64,000 nucleotides of DNA from Crystallibacter degradans (GTDB taxonomy: Bacteria; Actinomycetota; Actinomycetes; Actinomycetales; Micrococcaceae), in contig NZ_JABBCH010000001.1 of NCBI RefSeq assembly GCF_012952295.1, positions 186,001 through 250,000 on the forward strand. Reading direction: 5' to 3'. This document shows positions 24,998 to 33,227 of the stretch, piece by piece. A program made the position numbers and the translations under genes. Numbering within the stretch: position 1 is the first letter of the stretch; each line of letters starts with the position of its first letter. The notes beneath the pieces are model-generated. The model had not been told where the DNA came from, ran no database searches, and saw only the letters and a program-made list of their open reading frames with translations.

Positions 24998-26704
24998 CTA
25001 GAAGCCTTCGCGCAGGTCCTGCAGGTAGCGGGCGCGGGCGGCGGCGAGCTTCTCGGAGCTGCGCTCCCGCCGGGACTTGGTCGGCCAGGTGAAGGCCAGC
25101 ACCAGCGAGGACACCATCAGCACCAGCACCGCGATCACAATCCCGGCGTCCATCCAGAACTGCGCGGGGAACAGCCGGATCAGCGTGTCGTCCACAAAGA
25201 ACGTCCACGTACCGTCCGCGAAGAAGACCCCGTGGAACGCGGTGAAGAAGCCCTGCCAGTTCAACGCGCCCAGCACGCCGAGCACGATGATCAGGATCAG
25301 GGTGGCCGCCGAGCCGGCGAACAGGCCGCGGCGGATGCCGCCGGGATACGTGCGCGCCAGGTAAATCACCGCGAGCACGGCCAGGACCAGCATCACCGCT
25401 CCGGCAATCCACGCGCCCATGATCACGGTCTTCACGTCCGCCATGTGGCCGACCTCGCTGTCGAGGAACAGTTGCTCCCCGTCCGGCCCCACCAGCCCGC
25501 CGAGGTAGCGCGGCCCGGCCCAGTTCAGCAGGTAGTCCACGGTGTACGAACCGTAGGTCATCCGGTCCTCGGTGCTGAACCCGAAACTGTCCGCGGGGAA
25601 ACCCGGCCGGTGGTACTCGATCCACAGGAACAGCGGAGTGCAGACCGCGCGGATCGCCCCGATGATCAGCAGGAACGGGAAAAAGACGGCCAGCATGACC
25701 TGCAGGATCCGGCCCGCCGGAGGCTTCGCGTTGACGGCTTCCTCGCGCTCGGCCGCGCGGCGCTCCACGTCCGAAAGCACGGGCCGGTTTGGCTTCGCTG
25801 CGCCCGGTTTGGCGCCGGACCCATTGCCCGCTCCGCCTTTGGCTCCGCCAACCGCCGCGGACGACGCCGTTGCTGCCGCCGCCGATGTTTTGCCGGCACC
25901 TTTATCTCCGGGCCGGGCGCGGGTCTTCTCCGCCCGCACCGTCTCGTCTGGTCCTGGCTGCCATTCCGGTGCCCGATCCGGCCCGGGGTTCCCGGCGTTC
26001 GCTCCGGCGTTCGGTCCGGGGTTTGGTCCGGGCGTCGATCCGCTTGGAACCTGCGCGTCCTTCTGTGGTTCGGTCGAAGACTTAGCGTCACCCTCCGGTC
26101 CGCCCGCGGCAGCCCGACGGCCAGTACTGGGCAGCTCGGAGGAGTCGGGTGACGCCGTGGAGGCTGCTTCGCTTGTCGGTCCCTCGCTGCCGGTGGGAGT
26201 TGCCGCCGTGGGAGCAGCCTTCGCCGTTGTGGCTTCAGTGCTGGCGGAGTCTGTTCGCGCCTCGGCTGGCGCCGGTCGATCTGTTCCGGGCTGATCCGGA
26301 TTCGCGGAAACATCGGCCTGCGCAGAAGTAGTGGGCTTCGGTGCCGGGCTCCCCCAGCCGGGGACGGCGTCCGGTTTGAAGCGCGAAGCGGCGGGAGCGC
26401 CGCCGTCGCTCTTGGCCGCGGGAACGCCGCCGTCGCTCTTCCCATTGGTAGCGCCGCCGTCGCTTTTCGCCGCGGGAGCACCGCCGTCGTTATTCTTTGC
26501 GGTCCCGCGAGGTTCCTTGTTGAAGGCGCTCAGATCCGGCAACCGGCTGGCCTTGCGCATCGGCAACCGGTTGGCCTCGTCAAGGAACCGGCCGCTGGCA
26601 GGGACCGGAGGTGCGGGCGCCTCCACCGGGTCGCTGTCGGTATCCGGCGCACGATCCGTACGGGGGTTATCAATGTTGCCGGAGATCCGGTCCTCGCCTG
26701 CCAC
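24998..26704 (-). CDS. DUF1461 integral membrane protein with long low-complexity N-terminus
   Basis: A 568-residue protein. The C-terminal half (about 335-568) is the DUF1461/TIGR01906 membrane domain with about five helices, for example ILQVMLAVFFPFLLIIGAIR and VIMGAWIAGAVMLVLAVLAV. The first 330 residues are disordered-looking, rich in Pro, Ala, Gly, Ser and Asp. They include four tandem 9-residue repeats of the type AKSDGGAPA that carry one exact and three near copies of the over-represented word. Function is unknown; the family is often fused or adjacent to sporulation/envelope genes in Firmicutes. It lies upstream of and in the same orientation as the SpoIIM gene. Confidence 0.8.
   Translation of the reverse strand: MAGEDRISGNIDNPRTDRAPDTDSDPVEAPAPPVPASGRFLDEANRLPMRKASRLPDLSAFNKEPRGTAKNNDGGAPAAKSDGGATNGKSDGGVPAAKSDGGAPAASRFKPDAVPGWGSPAPKPTTSAQADVSANPDQPGTDRPAPAEARTDSASTEATTAKAAPTAATPTGSEGPTSEAASTASPDSSELPSTGRRAAAGGPEGDAKSSTEPQKDAQVPSGSTPGPNPGPNAGANAGNPGPDRAPEWQPGPDETVRAEKTRARPGDKGAGKTSAAAATASSAAVGGAKGGAGNGSGAKPGAAKPNRPVLSDVERRAAEREEAVNAKPPAGRILQVMLAVFFPFLLIIGAIRAVCTPLFLWIEYHRPGFPADSFGFSTEDRMTYGSYTVDYLLNWAGPRYLGGLVGPDGEQLFLDSEVGHMADVKTVIMGAWIAGAVMLVLAVLAVIYLARTYPGGIRRGLFAGSAATLILIIVLGVLGALNWQGFFTAFHGVFFADGTWTFFVDDTLIRLFPAQFWMDAGIVIAVLVLMVSSLVLAFTWPTKSRRERSSEKLAAARARYLQDLREGF
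26390..26497 (-). repeat. 27-bp in-frame tandem repeat, four units
   Basis: Cores GCCGTCGCT at 26402, 26429 and 26456 and GCCGTCGTT at 26483 are spaced exactly 27 bp apart. On the coding strand this gives four 9-residue units of the form (A/G)K(S/N)DGG(A/V)(P/T)(A/N). The array therefore multiplies a close variant of the over-represented word. Confidence 0.85.
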
Positions 26705-26865
26705 GTTCTCCCTCTTTCCTCGCGCTTGGCACGTCTGTTAAAGACAGTACCGCCGGGAGCGTTCCGGCAGCGGATGCCACCCCGACCACACCTGATGAGT
26801 CGCCGAGTTACCGGCGGCTCCGGAGGGAGTCATCCCGGTACCGGCCGGATCAGTTTAAGGACAAC

Positions 26866-27858
26866 TCAGCTGGTCCGGGCGACCTCGCCGGCGTCGAAGC
26901 GGCCCAGGTCGCCGCGTTCCCCGGCGTTGTAGGCGCGTCGGCCGAGCACCAAGGTGTAGGTCCAGTACGCGGCGAGCACCAGCGCGCCGATGCCGATGCG
27001 GGCCCAGTGCGGCAGATCGCTCGGCGTCACAAAGCCCTCCACGAGGCCGGAGATGAACAGGACCAGCACCAGCCCCAGGGCCACGGTGATCAGCGAGCGG
27101 CCTTCCTTCGCGAGCGACGCGGCGCGGGTCATCCGGCCGGGCGAAACCCAGGACCAGAAGATCCGCAGGCCCGCGGCACCGGCAATGAAAATGGCGGTCA
27201 TCTCCATCAGGCCGTGCGGCAGGATGTAGAGGAAGAAGGTGTCCAGTTGGTCGTAGGCGGCCATCATCCCGCCGGCCATGCCTACGCCTTGGGCGTTCAT
27301 GTAGAGCACGTACGGCACCCAGAGACCGGTCACGCCGAAGGCAACGCACTGGGCGGCGATCCACGCGTTGTTGGTCCAGACCATGCCGGCGAAGGACGCG
27401 TTGGGGTTTTCCTTGTAGTAGTTGACGAAGTCCTCTTCGACGTACTGGCGCAGCTCTTCGTCCGAGCCGATGGCCTTGATGACCTCCGGGTTGCCGGTGA
27501 CCCAGGCGCCGAAGAGCCAGGACACCAGGATAAAAACGACGCCGATAATGACCGTGAGCCAGCGGATCCGGTAGAACGCGGCAGGCAGCGAAAGCACAAA
27601 GAAGCCGGCAACGTCCTCCGCGAAGTTGGAACGCGCGCCGGTGAACTTGGTGCGCGCGCGGGACAGCCGGGTGGAAAGCGCGCCGGAGAGCTGGCTTTCG
27701 GGTGCGATCGAGCGGATCATCGACAGGTGCGTGGAGGTGCGCTGGTAGAGCACCAGCAGCTCGTCGGCTTCCTCGCCGGTCAGGCGGCGCTGGGCGCTGA
27801 GCTCGTCCAGGCGTTTCCAGTCATGCTGGTGCACCGCGGTGAAGGCATCGATATCCAC
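26866..27858 (-). CDS. Stage II sporulation protein M-like membrane protein (DUF95)
   Basis: A 330-residue SpoIIM/DUF95 membrane protein. The N-terminal cytoplasmic region (MDIDAFTAVHQHDWKRLDEL, then a Ser-Thr-His helix STHLSMIRSIAP) precedes about six membrane helices; NAQGVGMAGGMMAAY and LPHGLMEMTAIFIAGAAGLR are the family core. In non-sporulating actinobacteria it is commonly found beside an RDD protein and the MoxR-DUF58 genes, as in Rv3692-Rv3695. Here the RDD gene is divergent 110 bp away, and the MoxR operon lies 9 kb upstream. Function in this lineage is unknown. Confidence 0.9.
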   Translation of the reverse strand: MDIDAFTAVHQHDWKRLDELSAQRRLTGEEADELLVLYQRTSTHLSMIRSIAPESQLSGALSTRLSRARTKFTGARSNFAEDVAGFFVLSLPAAFYRIRWLTVIIGVVFILVSWLFGAWVTGNPEVIKAIGSDEELRQYVEEDFVNYYKENPNASFAGMVWTNNAWIAAQCVAFGVTGLWVPYVLYMNAQGVGMAGGMMAAYDQLDTFFLYILPHGLMEMTAIFIAGAAGLRIFWSWVSPGRMTRAASLAKEGRSLITVALGLVLVLFISGLVEGFVTPSDLPHWARIGIGALVLAAYWTYTLVLGRRAYNAGERGDLGRFDAGEVARTS

Positions 27859-27968
27859 GCCTCCAGCCTATCGGTCCATGGCCCCGCCGTGCTGGGTAGA
27901 GGCGCGCAGTGCTGGGTCGGGCCGCCGGGCGCCCGGCCGGGTCTCCGGGTGCTCGGTAGAGTGGTGGC

Positions 27969-28772
27969 ATGAGCAACATCGTCACGGGCGAGGCCGTCGT
28001 CCTGGAACTGCGTCCGGCGTCGTTCGGGGTGCGCGCGCTGAGCTCGATGATCGATTGCATCATCAACTTCCTGCTGCTGATCCTCACCACCGCGTTCCTG
28101 GCGGAAACCGTGCAGATCGGCTTCGACCCTGCGGCGGCGCAGGCCCTGGTGCTGACCATGGTGGTGTTTTTCCTCGTGATCGTGCCCGTGACCTTTGAGA
28201 CGCTCACCCGCGGCAAGTCGATCGGCCGGCTGATCATGGGACTGCGGATAGTGCGCGACGATGGCGGCTCCATCCGCTTCCGGCATGCCTTGATCCGTGG
28301 GCTGGTGGGCGTGTTCGAGCTGTACCTGCTGCTCGGTTCCGTGGCGTTCGTCGTCGCACTCTTCAATGACCGGTCCAAGCGGCTGGGCGATCTGCTCGCC
28401 GGGACCTACAGCATGCGCGAACGCGTGGGAGTCATCCCGCAGGAACTTCCGCACATTCCGCCCCAGCTGGTGCCGTGGGTGAAGCTGACCGACATGGGGC
28501 GGCTGCCGGAGCCGCTGGCCCGCCGGATCTCCCAGTTCATCGTCCAGTCGCCCAAGATGATTCCGGCCTCGCGGGAACGGCTGGCGATCGATCTGGCGAA
28601 CGAGACCTCGGGCTTTGTTTCTCCCCCGCCGCCAGCCGGGACCGCGCCGGAAATGTTCCTGATCGCGGTCATGGCCGAACGCCGGGAACGCGACTTCGTC
28701 CGGCTCAGCCGCCAGTACGAACGGTCCCAGGCCCAAAGCCGGCGGCTGCACTCGCTCCCGTTCCAGGACTGA
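27969..28772 (+). CDS. RDD-family membrane protein
   Basis: A 267-residue protein with an RDD domain in the first 150 residues. The family Arg-Asp positions are seen in ELRPASFGVRALSSMIDCII, then ETLTRGKSIGRLIMGLRIVR and RSKRLGDLLAGTYSMRERVG. Three membrane helices are predicted. The C-terminal 110 residues form a cytoplasmic helical tail (LPEPLARRISQFIVQSPKMI). RDD proteins are proposed to act in ion or small-solute transport, but no function is established for this group. It diverges from spoIIM and ends in a bidirectional terminator. Confidence 0.87.
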   Translation: MSNIVTGEAVVLELRPASFGVRALSSMIDCIINFLLLILTTAFLAETVQIGFDPAAAQALVLTMVVFFLVIVPVTFETLTRGKSIGRLIMGLRIVRDDGGSIRFRHALIRGLVGVFELYLLLGSVAFVVALFNDRSKRLGDLLAGTYSMRERVGVIPQELPHIPPQLVPWVKLTDMGRLPEPLARRISQFIVQSPKMIPASRERLAIDLANETSGFVSPPPPAGTAPEMFLIAVMAERRERDFVRLSRQYERSQAQSRRLHSLPFQD

Positions 28773-28813
28773 GCGGTTTCGGTTCCGGACCAACGGCTTG
28801 GAACCGAAACCGC
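28773..28813. terminator. Bidirectional terminator between RDD and aminotransferase genes
   Basis: GCGGTTTCGGTTCC and its exact complement form a 14-bp stem around a 13-nt loop. It begins at the RDD stop codon and ends 7 bp before the convergent aminotransferase stop, so it can serve both genes. Confidence 0.8.
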
Positions 28814-28820
28814 AATCAGG

Positions 28821-29930
28821 TCAGGCCTTGGCGATGGCTTCCTTGAGGGCGCCCAGCAGCAGCGCCACGGAGGCCGGGTTGGCGTTGGGACCCATGAGCC
28901 CGATGCGCCAGACGGTAGACGTGAACTCGCCGGCCCCCGCACCGATCTCGACGTTGAAATTCTCCAGCAGGTAGCCACGGACCGCCGCGGCGTCGACCCC
29001 CTCGGGAACCTTCACCGTGGTCAGTTGCGGCAGCCGGTGACCCTCGGCCGCGAACAGCTCCAGGCCCATCTCCTGCAGCCCGTCCTGCAAAGCCTTGCCG
29101 GCCGAGCGGTGGCGTTCGGTCACCGCGTCGAGCCCCTCCGCCAGGATGCGGTTGATGCCCGCTTCGAGGCTGGCAACCATGCCCACCGGAGCGGTGTGGT
29201 GGTAGGCGCGCTGTCCGCCGGGTGCACCATTGGCATAGCCGCCGAGCAGCCCCAGATCCAGGTACCAGGACTGCGGCTTGGGCACACGGCGTTCGAAGGC
29301 GCGGTCCGAGATGGTGAACGGTGCGAGTCCCGGAGCCACGCCGAGGCACTTCTGCGTGCCGGCATAACCGACGTCGATGCCCCAATCGTCCGCGCGGAGG
29401 GGCATGCCGCCGATGGATGTCACGGCATCGGTAATCAGCAGGGCGTCACCCTTGATGGCGCCGAGCGCAGCGATATCGCTCAGGACGCCGGTGCTCGTCT
29501 CTGCGTGGACGGCACCGATCACCGTGGGGTTCGGATGCGCAGCGGCAACCCGCTCGGCGTCCACCGGCGTGCCCCATTCGTGGTCTACGCGCACAACCTC
29601 GGCGCCTGCGCGCGAGGCGACCTCGCACATCCGCTCGCCGAAGAGGCCGTTCACCGCGATGACGGCGACGTCGCCCGACTGCACGGTATTGACGAAAGCG
29701 GCTTCCATGCCGGCCGAGCCGGTGGCGCTCAGCGGCAGGGTCCGGGCGTTCCGGGTTCCCCAGAGCACCCGCAGCCCCTCGTTGGTCCGGTCCATCCGTG
29801 CGATGAATTCCGGGTCCAGGTGCCCGATCAGCGGCAGGCCCAGCGCCGCGGTCGCCTCCGGGTAGGGGTTGCATGGCCCCGGCCCAAACAGATGACGGGT
29901 GGGAATGATCCGATCCGGACTCATGGTCAT
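28821..29930 (-). CDS. Class V aminotransferase (alanine-glyoxylate type)
   Basis: A 369-residue PLP-dependent aminotransferase. The N-terminal LFGPGPCNPYPEATAALGLP is typical of the alanine-glyoxylate/serine-pyruvate group, as are SATGSAGMEAAFVN, VHAETSTGVLSDI, and the PLP-binding lysine in VGYAGTQKCLGVAPGLAPF. Family members interconvert alanine or serine with glyoxylate or pyruvate; the exact substrates are uncertain. ATG 29930 is used, with TTAGGA upstream and a second Met two codons later. It is a single-gene unit ending at the shared terminator. Confidence 0.9.
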   Translation of the reverse strand: MTMSPDRIIPTRHLFGPGPCNPYPEATAALGLPLIGHLDPEFIARMDRTNEGLRVLWGTRNARTLPLSATGSAGMEAAFVNTVQSGDVAVIAVNGLFGERMCEVASRAGAEVVRVDHEWGTPVDAERVAAAHPNPTVIGAVHAETSTGVLSDIAALGAIKGDALLITDAVTSIGGMPLRADDWGIDVGYAGTQKCLGVAPGLAPFTISDRAFERRVPKPQSWYLDLGLLGGYANGAPGGQRAYHHTAPVGMVASLEAGINRILAEGLDAVTERHRSAGKALQDGLQEMGLELFAAEGHRLPQLTTVKVPEGVDAAAVRGYLLENFNVEIGAGAGEFTSTVWRIGLMGPNANPASVALLLGALKEAIAKA

Positions 29931-30097
29931 GACGTCTGCATCCTAACGTTGTGAGCGGTTCTCGGTGCAGCCTGGCTGCACGCCTCACTTCATCATGCCA
30001 GCCGGTCCGGCTTTCGCCCGCCACGGGGAACGGGCGGCACGGCGCAGCGCTGCGAGCGGTGATTTCGGTGGTTCGGTCCTTCGGGAGTCCGTTCGCG

Positions 30098-30183
30098 CCC
30101 ACGTTTAGGCACTTTTTCTCCGCTTTAGCATTCAAGCAATGCTCTGACCTGCGGCGATGCCGGCGGCCCGTTTAGTACCTGGG
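30098..30183 (+). repeat. 86-bp intergenic element, copy A
   Basis: Aligns without gaps to the minus strand of 47072-47157, with 55 identical positions of 86. The best-conserved part is TTCAAGCAA, then CTGAC(C/T)TG, then GGCGATG. Both ends are similar too, opening with CCCA(C/T)GTT and closing with TGGG. No ORF is conserved between the copies. It is unlikely to be chance, but its function is unknown. Confidence 0.6.
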
Positions 30184-30265
30184 CTCGAAGGGGCTAGGGC
30201 AACTTCACATGGGATCGGGCGGCTACAGAAACGTCGCACCGCCGTCAGCAGCAGCAGGGCCCACG

Positions 30266-30303
30266 AAAAACCGCGGGCCGGGCACCCGAAGGTGACCGGC
30301 CCG
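30266..30303 (-). terminator. Intrinsic terminator of ahcY
   Basis: A stem with 12 of 13 positions paired (30274-30286 with 30291-30303), closed by a CGAA loop that reads TTCG on the minus strand. It is followed on that strand by GGTTTTTCG, giving a five-T tract at 30266-30270. It lies 36 bp past the ahcY stop. The 11-mer CCGCCGTCGTT (30301-30311) overlaps the stem base. Confidence 0.85.
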
Positions 30304-30338
30304 CCGTCGTTCGCTGGAGAGCGGTGGTGCGTTGGGAC

Positions 30339-31841
30339 TTAGTAGCGGTAGTGCTCCGGCTTGTATGGCCCCGCCACGTCCACGTCCAGGTACTCCGCCT
30401 GCTCCTTGTTCAGTTCCGTCAACTCCACGCCAAGGGCGCCCAGGTGCAGGCGGGCAACCTTCTCGTCCAGGATCTTCGGCAGCACGTAGACCTGCTTGGC
30501 GTATTCCGGTTCGCCGGTGGTCGAGTCCGCGGCAGGCTTGCCGGCCTTGGTGAACAGCTCGATCTGCGCGATGGTCTGGTTGGCGAAGGAGTTGCTCATG
30601 ACGAAGGACGGGTGGCCGGTGGCGTTGCCCAGGTTCAGCAGGCGGCCCTCGGAGAGCACGATGATGGAGCGCCCCTCCTTGCCTGCGGCGGGGTCGGCGT
30701 CGAAGACCCACTCGTGGACCTGCGGCTTGATCTCGACCTTCTGCACGCCGTCGATCTTCTCGAGCCCGGCCATGTCGATCTCATTGTCGAAGTGGCCGAT
30801 GTTGCCGACGATGGCCTTGTTCTTCATCTTGAGCATGTCGGAGGCCATGATGACGTCCTTGTTGCCGGTGGTGGTGATGAAGATGTCGCCCTGGTCCACC
30901 ACCTTCTCCAGCGTGGTGACCTGGTAGCCGTCCATCGCGGCCTGCAGCGCGCAGATCGGGTCGATCTCGGTGACGATCACGCGCGAGCCCTGGCCGCGCA
31001 GCGCCTCCGCGGCACCCTTGCCCACATCGCCGTAACCGCAGACGACGGCGACCTTGCCGCCCATGAGGACGTCGGTGGCGCGGTTGATGCCGTCCGGCAG
31101 GGAGTGGCGGATGCCGTACTTGTTGTCGAACTTGGACTTGGTGACCGAGTCGTTGACGTTGATGGCCGGGAAGAGCAGCTTGCCCTGTTCGGCCAGCTGG
31201 TACAGGCGGTGAACGCCGGTGGTGGTTTCCTCGGTCACGCCCAGGATGCCGCCGGCAATGCGGGTCCACCGCTGCGGGTCCTCGGCCAGCGACTTGCGCA
31301 GCACGTCGAGGATGATCGTGTACTCGTGGGCATCATCGGCGGTGGCGTCCGGAACGGCGCCGGCGGCCTCGAACTCGACGCCCTTGTGCAGCAGGAGGGT
31401 GGCGTCGCCGCCGTCGTCGAGAATCATGTTGGGGCCGAGCTCAGGGTTCTCGGCAGCGCCGGGCCAGTTGAGGATCTGCGTGGCGGTCCACCAGTACTCT
31501 TCGAGCGTCTCGCCCTTCCAGGCGAACACGGGCACGCCCTGCGGGTCTTCAACAGTTCCCTTGCCGACGACGATGGCGGCTGCGGCCTCGTCCTGCGTGG
31601 AGAAGATGTTGCACGAGGCCCAGCGGACCTCGGCGCCGAGCGCGGTCAGCGTCTCGATCAGCACGGCGGTCTGCACGGTCATGTGCAGGGACCCGGCGAT
31701 GCGGGCGCCCTTGAGCGGCTGGCTGGCGCCGAACTCCTCGCGCAGGGCCATCAGGCCCGGCATCTCGTGCTCGGCGAGGCGGATCTGGTGGCGGCCGGCC
31801 TCGGCCAGGGAAAGGTCCTTGACCTTGTAATCGAATGACAT
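30339..31841 (-). CDS. ahcY: Adenosylhomocysteinase
   Basis: S-adenosylhomocysteine hydrolase, which splits the product of SAM-dependent methylation to homocysteine and adenosine, using bound NAD. The 500-residue length fits the bacterial long form. Diagnostic segments are the N-terminal [20 protein letters not shown], the NAD-binding [20 protein letters not shown], the catalytic [16 protein letters not shown] region, HFDNEIDM, and the conserved C-terminus YKPEHYRY that reaches the partner subunit. It follows a Trm112-family gene by 19 bp, so the two are probably cotranscribed. The position matches Rv3248c, near whiB2/manA in Mycobacterium. Confidence 0.97.
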   Translation of the reverse strand: MSFDYKVKDLSLAEAGRHQIRLAEHEMPGLMALREEFGASQPLKGARIAGSLHMTVQTAVLIETLTALGAEVRWASCNIFSTQDEAAAAIVVGKGTVEDPQGVPVFAWKGETLEEYWWTATQILNWPGAAENPELGPNMILDDGGDATLLLHKGVEFEAAGAVPDATADDAHEYTIILDVLRKSLAEDPQRWTRIAGGILGVTEETTTGVHRLYQLAEQGKLLFPAINVNDSVTKSKFDNKYGIRHSLPDGINRATDVLMGGKVAVVCGYGDVGKGAAEALRGQGSRVIVTEIDPICALQAAMDGYQVTTLEKVVDQGDIFITTTGNKDVIMASDMLKMKNKAIVGNIGHFDNEIDMAGLEKIDGVQKVEIKPQVHEWVFDADPAAGKEGRSIIVLSEGRLLNLGNATGHPSFVMSNSFANQTIAQIELFTKAGKPAADSTTGEPEYAKQVYVLPKILDEKVARLHLGALGVELTELNKEQAEYLDVDVAGPYKPEHYRY

Positions 31842-31860
31842 GTGTTCTCCTGGGCGTTGG

Positions 31861-32115
31861 TTAGGCGTCGGTTGCCGGGGTATTCGGGGAATTGTCGGTG
31901 GCGGGCTGCTCTTTGGCGGGCTGGGCGCCGGCCTGGCCGGCTTCCTGCAGCGCCGGCGGAAGCAGGACGGGGATGCCCTCGTCGATGCGGTAGCGCAGCT
32001 GCCGGCCGCTGGCGTCCTTCGCGCTGGAAACCAGTTCCTCGCCTTCCTGTACCAGCGACGAGCCGGTCACCGGACAGCGCAGGACGGCAAGCAATTCAGG
32101 GGAAAGATGTGCCAT
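31861..32115 (-). CDS. Trm112-family protein
   Basis: An 84-residue protein. The first 60 residues ([20 protein letters not shown], then [18 protein letters not shown]) form the small zinc-ribbon-like Trm112/YcaR fold, although only one Cys of the usual metal site is present. Trm112 proteins act as partners that stabilise methyltransferases, and the neighbouring ahcY, which removes the methylation by-product, is consistent with this. The last 25 residues are Ala/Pro/Asn-rich. AAGGAAC lies about 8 bp upstream of the ATG. Confidence 0.85.
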   Translation of the reverse strand: MAHLSPELLAVLRCPVTGSSLVQEGEELVSSAKDASGRQLRYRIDEGIPVLLPPALQEAGQAGAQPAKEQPATDNSPNTPATDA

Positions 32116-32219
32116 GGTGATAGTTCCTTTGATCCTGTGATCCTGGCGTCAGGACATACCGGCACGCAGACGGCCCGGGCTGGCCGGCGGCGCGGATTTC
32201 TTCACTTCAGGTTATCGCC

Positions 32220-32609
32220 CTACTGCTGTCCGCGCAGAATGCGCAGGTGACCGCGGCGGGCTCCGCCGGGCTCGGCCGGCGGCTCGATCGGTTCGCGCAG
32301 GCCGCGCTGGGCCGGAGCTTCGTCCGGACCGGCGGGCACGGTTCCTGCCTCGCGGACCGCCTTGGCCAGGGCCATCAGGTCATCGGTGTTCGGGACCGGA
32401 GGCTGCTCGGGCAGGGCCAGCCGCATGACTTCCCAGCCGCGCGGTACGGTCAGCCGCTCCGCGTGCTCGGCGCACAGGTCGTAGCAGTGCGGTTCGGCAT
32501 AAGTGGCCAGCGGCCCGAGGACAGCCGTGGAATCGGCATACACGTACGTCAAAGTAGCGATGGCCGACCGTTGACAGGCCGAGCGTGAACATTGGCGTAT
32601 GGATCCCAC
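32220..32609 (-). CDS. DUF3499-domain protein
   Basis: A 129-residue member of the actinobacterial DUF3499 family. The conserved N-terminus IRQCSRSACQRSAIATLTYV, then CYDLCAEHAERLTVPRGWEV, has four regularly spaced Cys residues, suggesting a metal-binding ribbon. The C-terminal half is Pro/Ala/Glu-rich and variable. GTG at 32609 with AGGA upstream fits the family start; the frame is open further but the extra residues are not family-like. It is divergent from the zincin-fold gene, a conserved pairing (Rv3258c/Rv3259). Function is unknown. Confidence 0.85.
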   Translation of the reverse strand: MGSIRQCSRSACQRSAIATLTYVYADSTAVLGPLATYAEPHCYDLCAEHAERLTVPRGWEVMRLALPEQPPVPNTDDLMALAKAVREAGTVPAGPDEAPAQRGLREPIEPPAEPGGARRGHLRILRGQQ

Positions 32610-32699
32610 GACTATGCATCCTACCCGCCTCAGGCCTGAAGAACGTGCAACGGCACGCTTCGCCGTGCTTTTGGCGGCGCACAGGATTAGAGTCAATAT

Positions 32700-33191
32700 A
32701 TGAAAAACGGACCATCGCTCAATGTCAGGCTGAGTGATGCAGCGCAGTCCGGCGGCAAATCAAAGCCGTTCGAAAAACGACGGCGGAACCGCCATGGGCG
32801 CGGACTGCGCGGTGAGCTTCTGCCCGCCCACCTGCCGGGCAACCGCACCCGGGAAGAACGCTTTGAAGGCTGGGTCTCGGACTCCGCGGAACGGCTTCAC
32901 TATTTGTGGGGGGACCCCATCGAAGCCACCCAATTCGTGGTCGCCGAAATCCCGCCGAACCTGGAGGAACTGGTTGCTGCAGGCGGCCCCGCGCCCCTTG
33001 GCAGCTTCACTCCTGCGGCTCCGGGACGGCCCGCCGTCGTTACTGTCTTCCGGCGTCCGGTGGAACGGGAGGCGGACAGCAGGGAGGAGCTGCCGGAACT
33101 GGTTCACGACGTCGTGGTGGAGCAAGCCGCCGAGCTGCTCGGCATGGCGCCCGAGGCCGTTGACCCCAGCTACGGCCGCACCCGCTCCTGA
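32700..33191 (+). CDS. Metallopeptidase-family (DUF1025) protein lacking HExxH
   Basis: A 163-residue protein of the PF06262 zincin-like family by context and layout. FEGWVSDSAERLHYLWGDPI, then TQFVVAEIPPN, and a late segment LVHDVVVEQAAELLGMAPEA correspond to the family, but the usual HExxH zinc motif is replaced by VEQAA. It is therefore probably not an active peptidase, at least through the canonical site. The N-terminal 40 residues are basic and include the sequence encoded by one copy of the over-represented word (32777); a second copy lies at 33033. It diverges from DUF3499 and is convergent with DUF5719. Confidence 0.75.
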   Translation: MKNGPSLNVRLSDAAQSGGKSKPFEKRRRNRHGRGLRGELLPAHLPGNRTREERFEGWVSDSAERLHYLWGDPIEATQFVVAEIPPNLEELVAAGGPAPLGSFTPAAPGRPAVVTVFRRPVEREADSREELPELVHDVVVEQAAELLGMAPEAVDPSYGRTRS

Positions 33192-33227
33192 CCCAGTCGG
33201 CCCAACTGCCTCAGCAGGCCAGCCGGC

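Larger units (their letters stand above)
29931..30338. other. Intergenic region holding a conserved 86-bp element and the ahcY terminator
   Basis: About 400 bp without a supported gene. It contains the promoter of the minus-strand aminotransferase, the 86-bp element at 30098-30183, the ahcY terminator at 30266-30303, and a copy of the over-represented word at 30301-30311. Confidence 0.6.

Noticed and set aside
26390-26497. CRISPR-like array of 27-bp units
   Set aside because: The repeats are contiguous, in frame, inside a coding region and without unique spacers; there are no cas genes.
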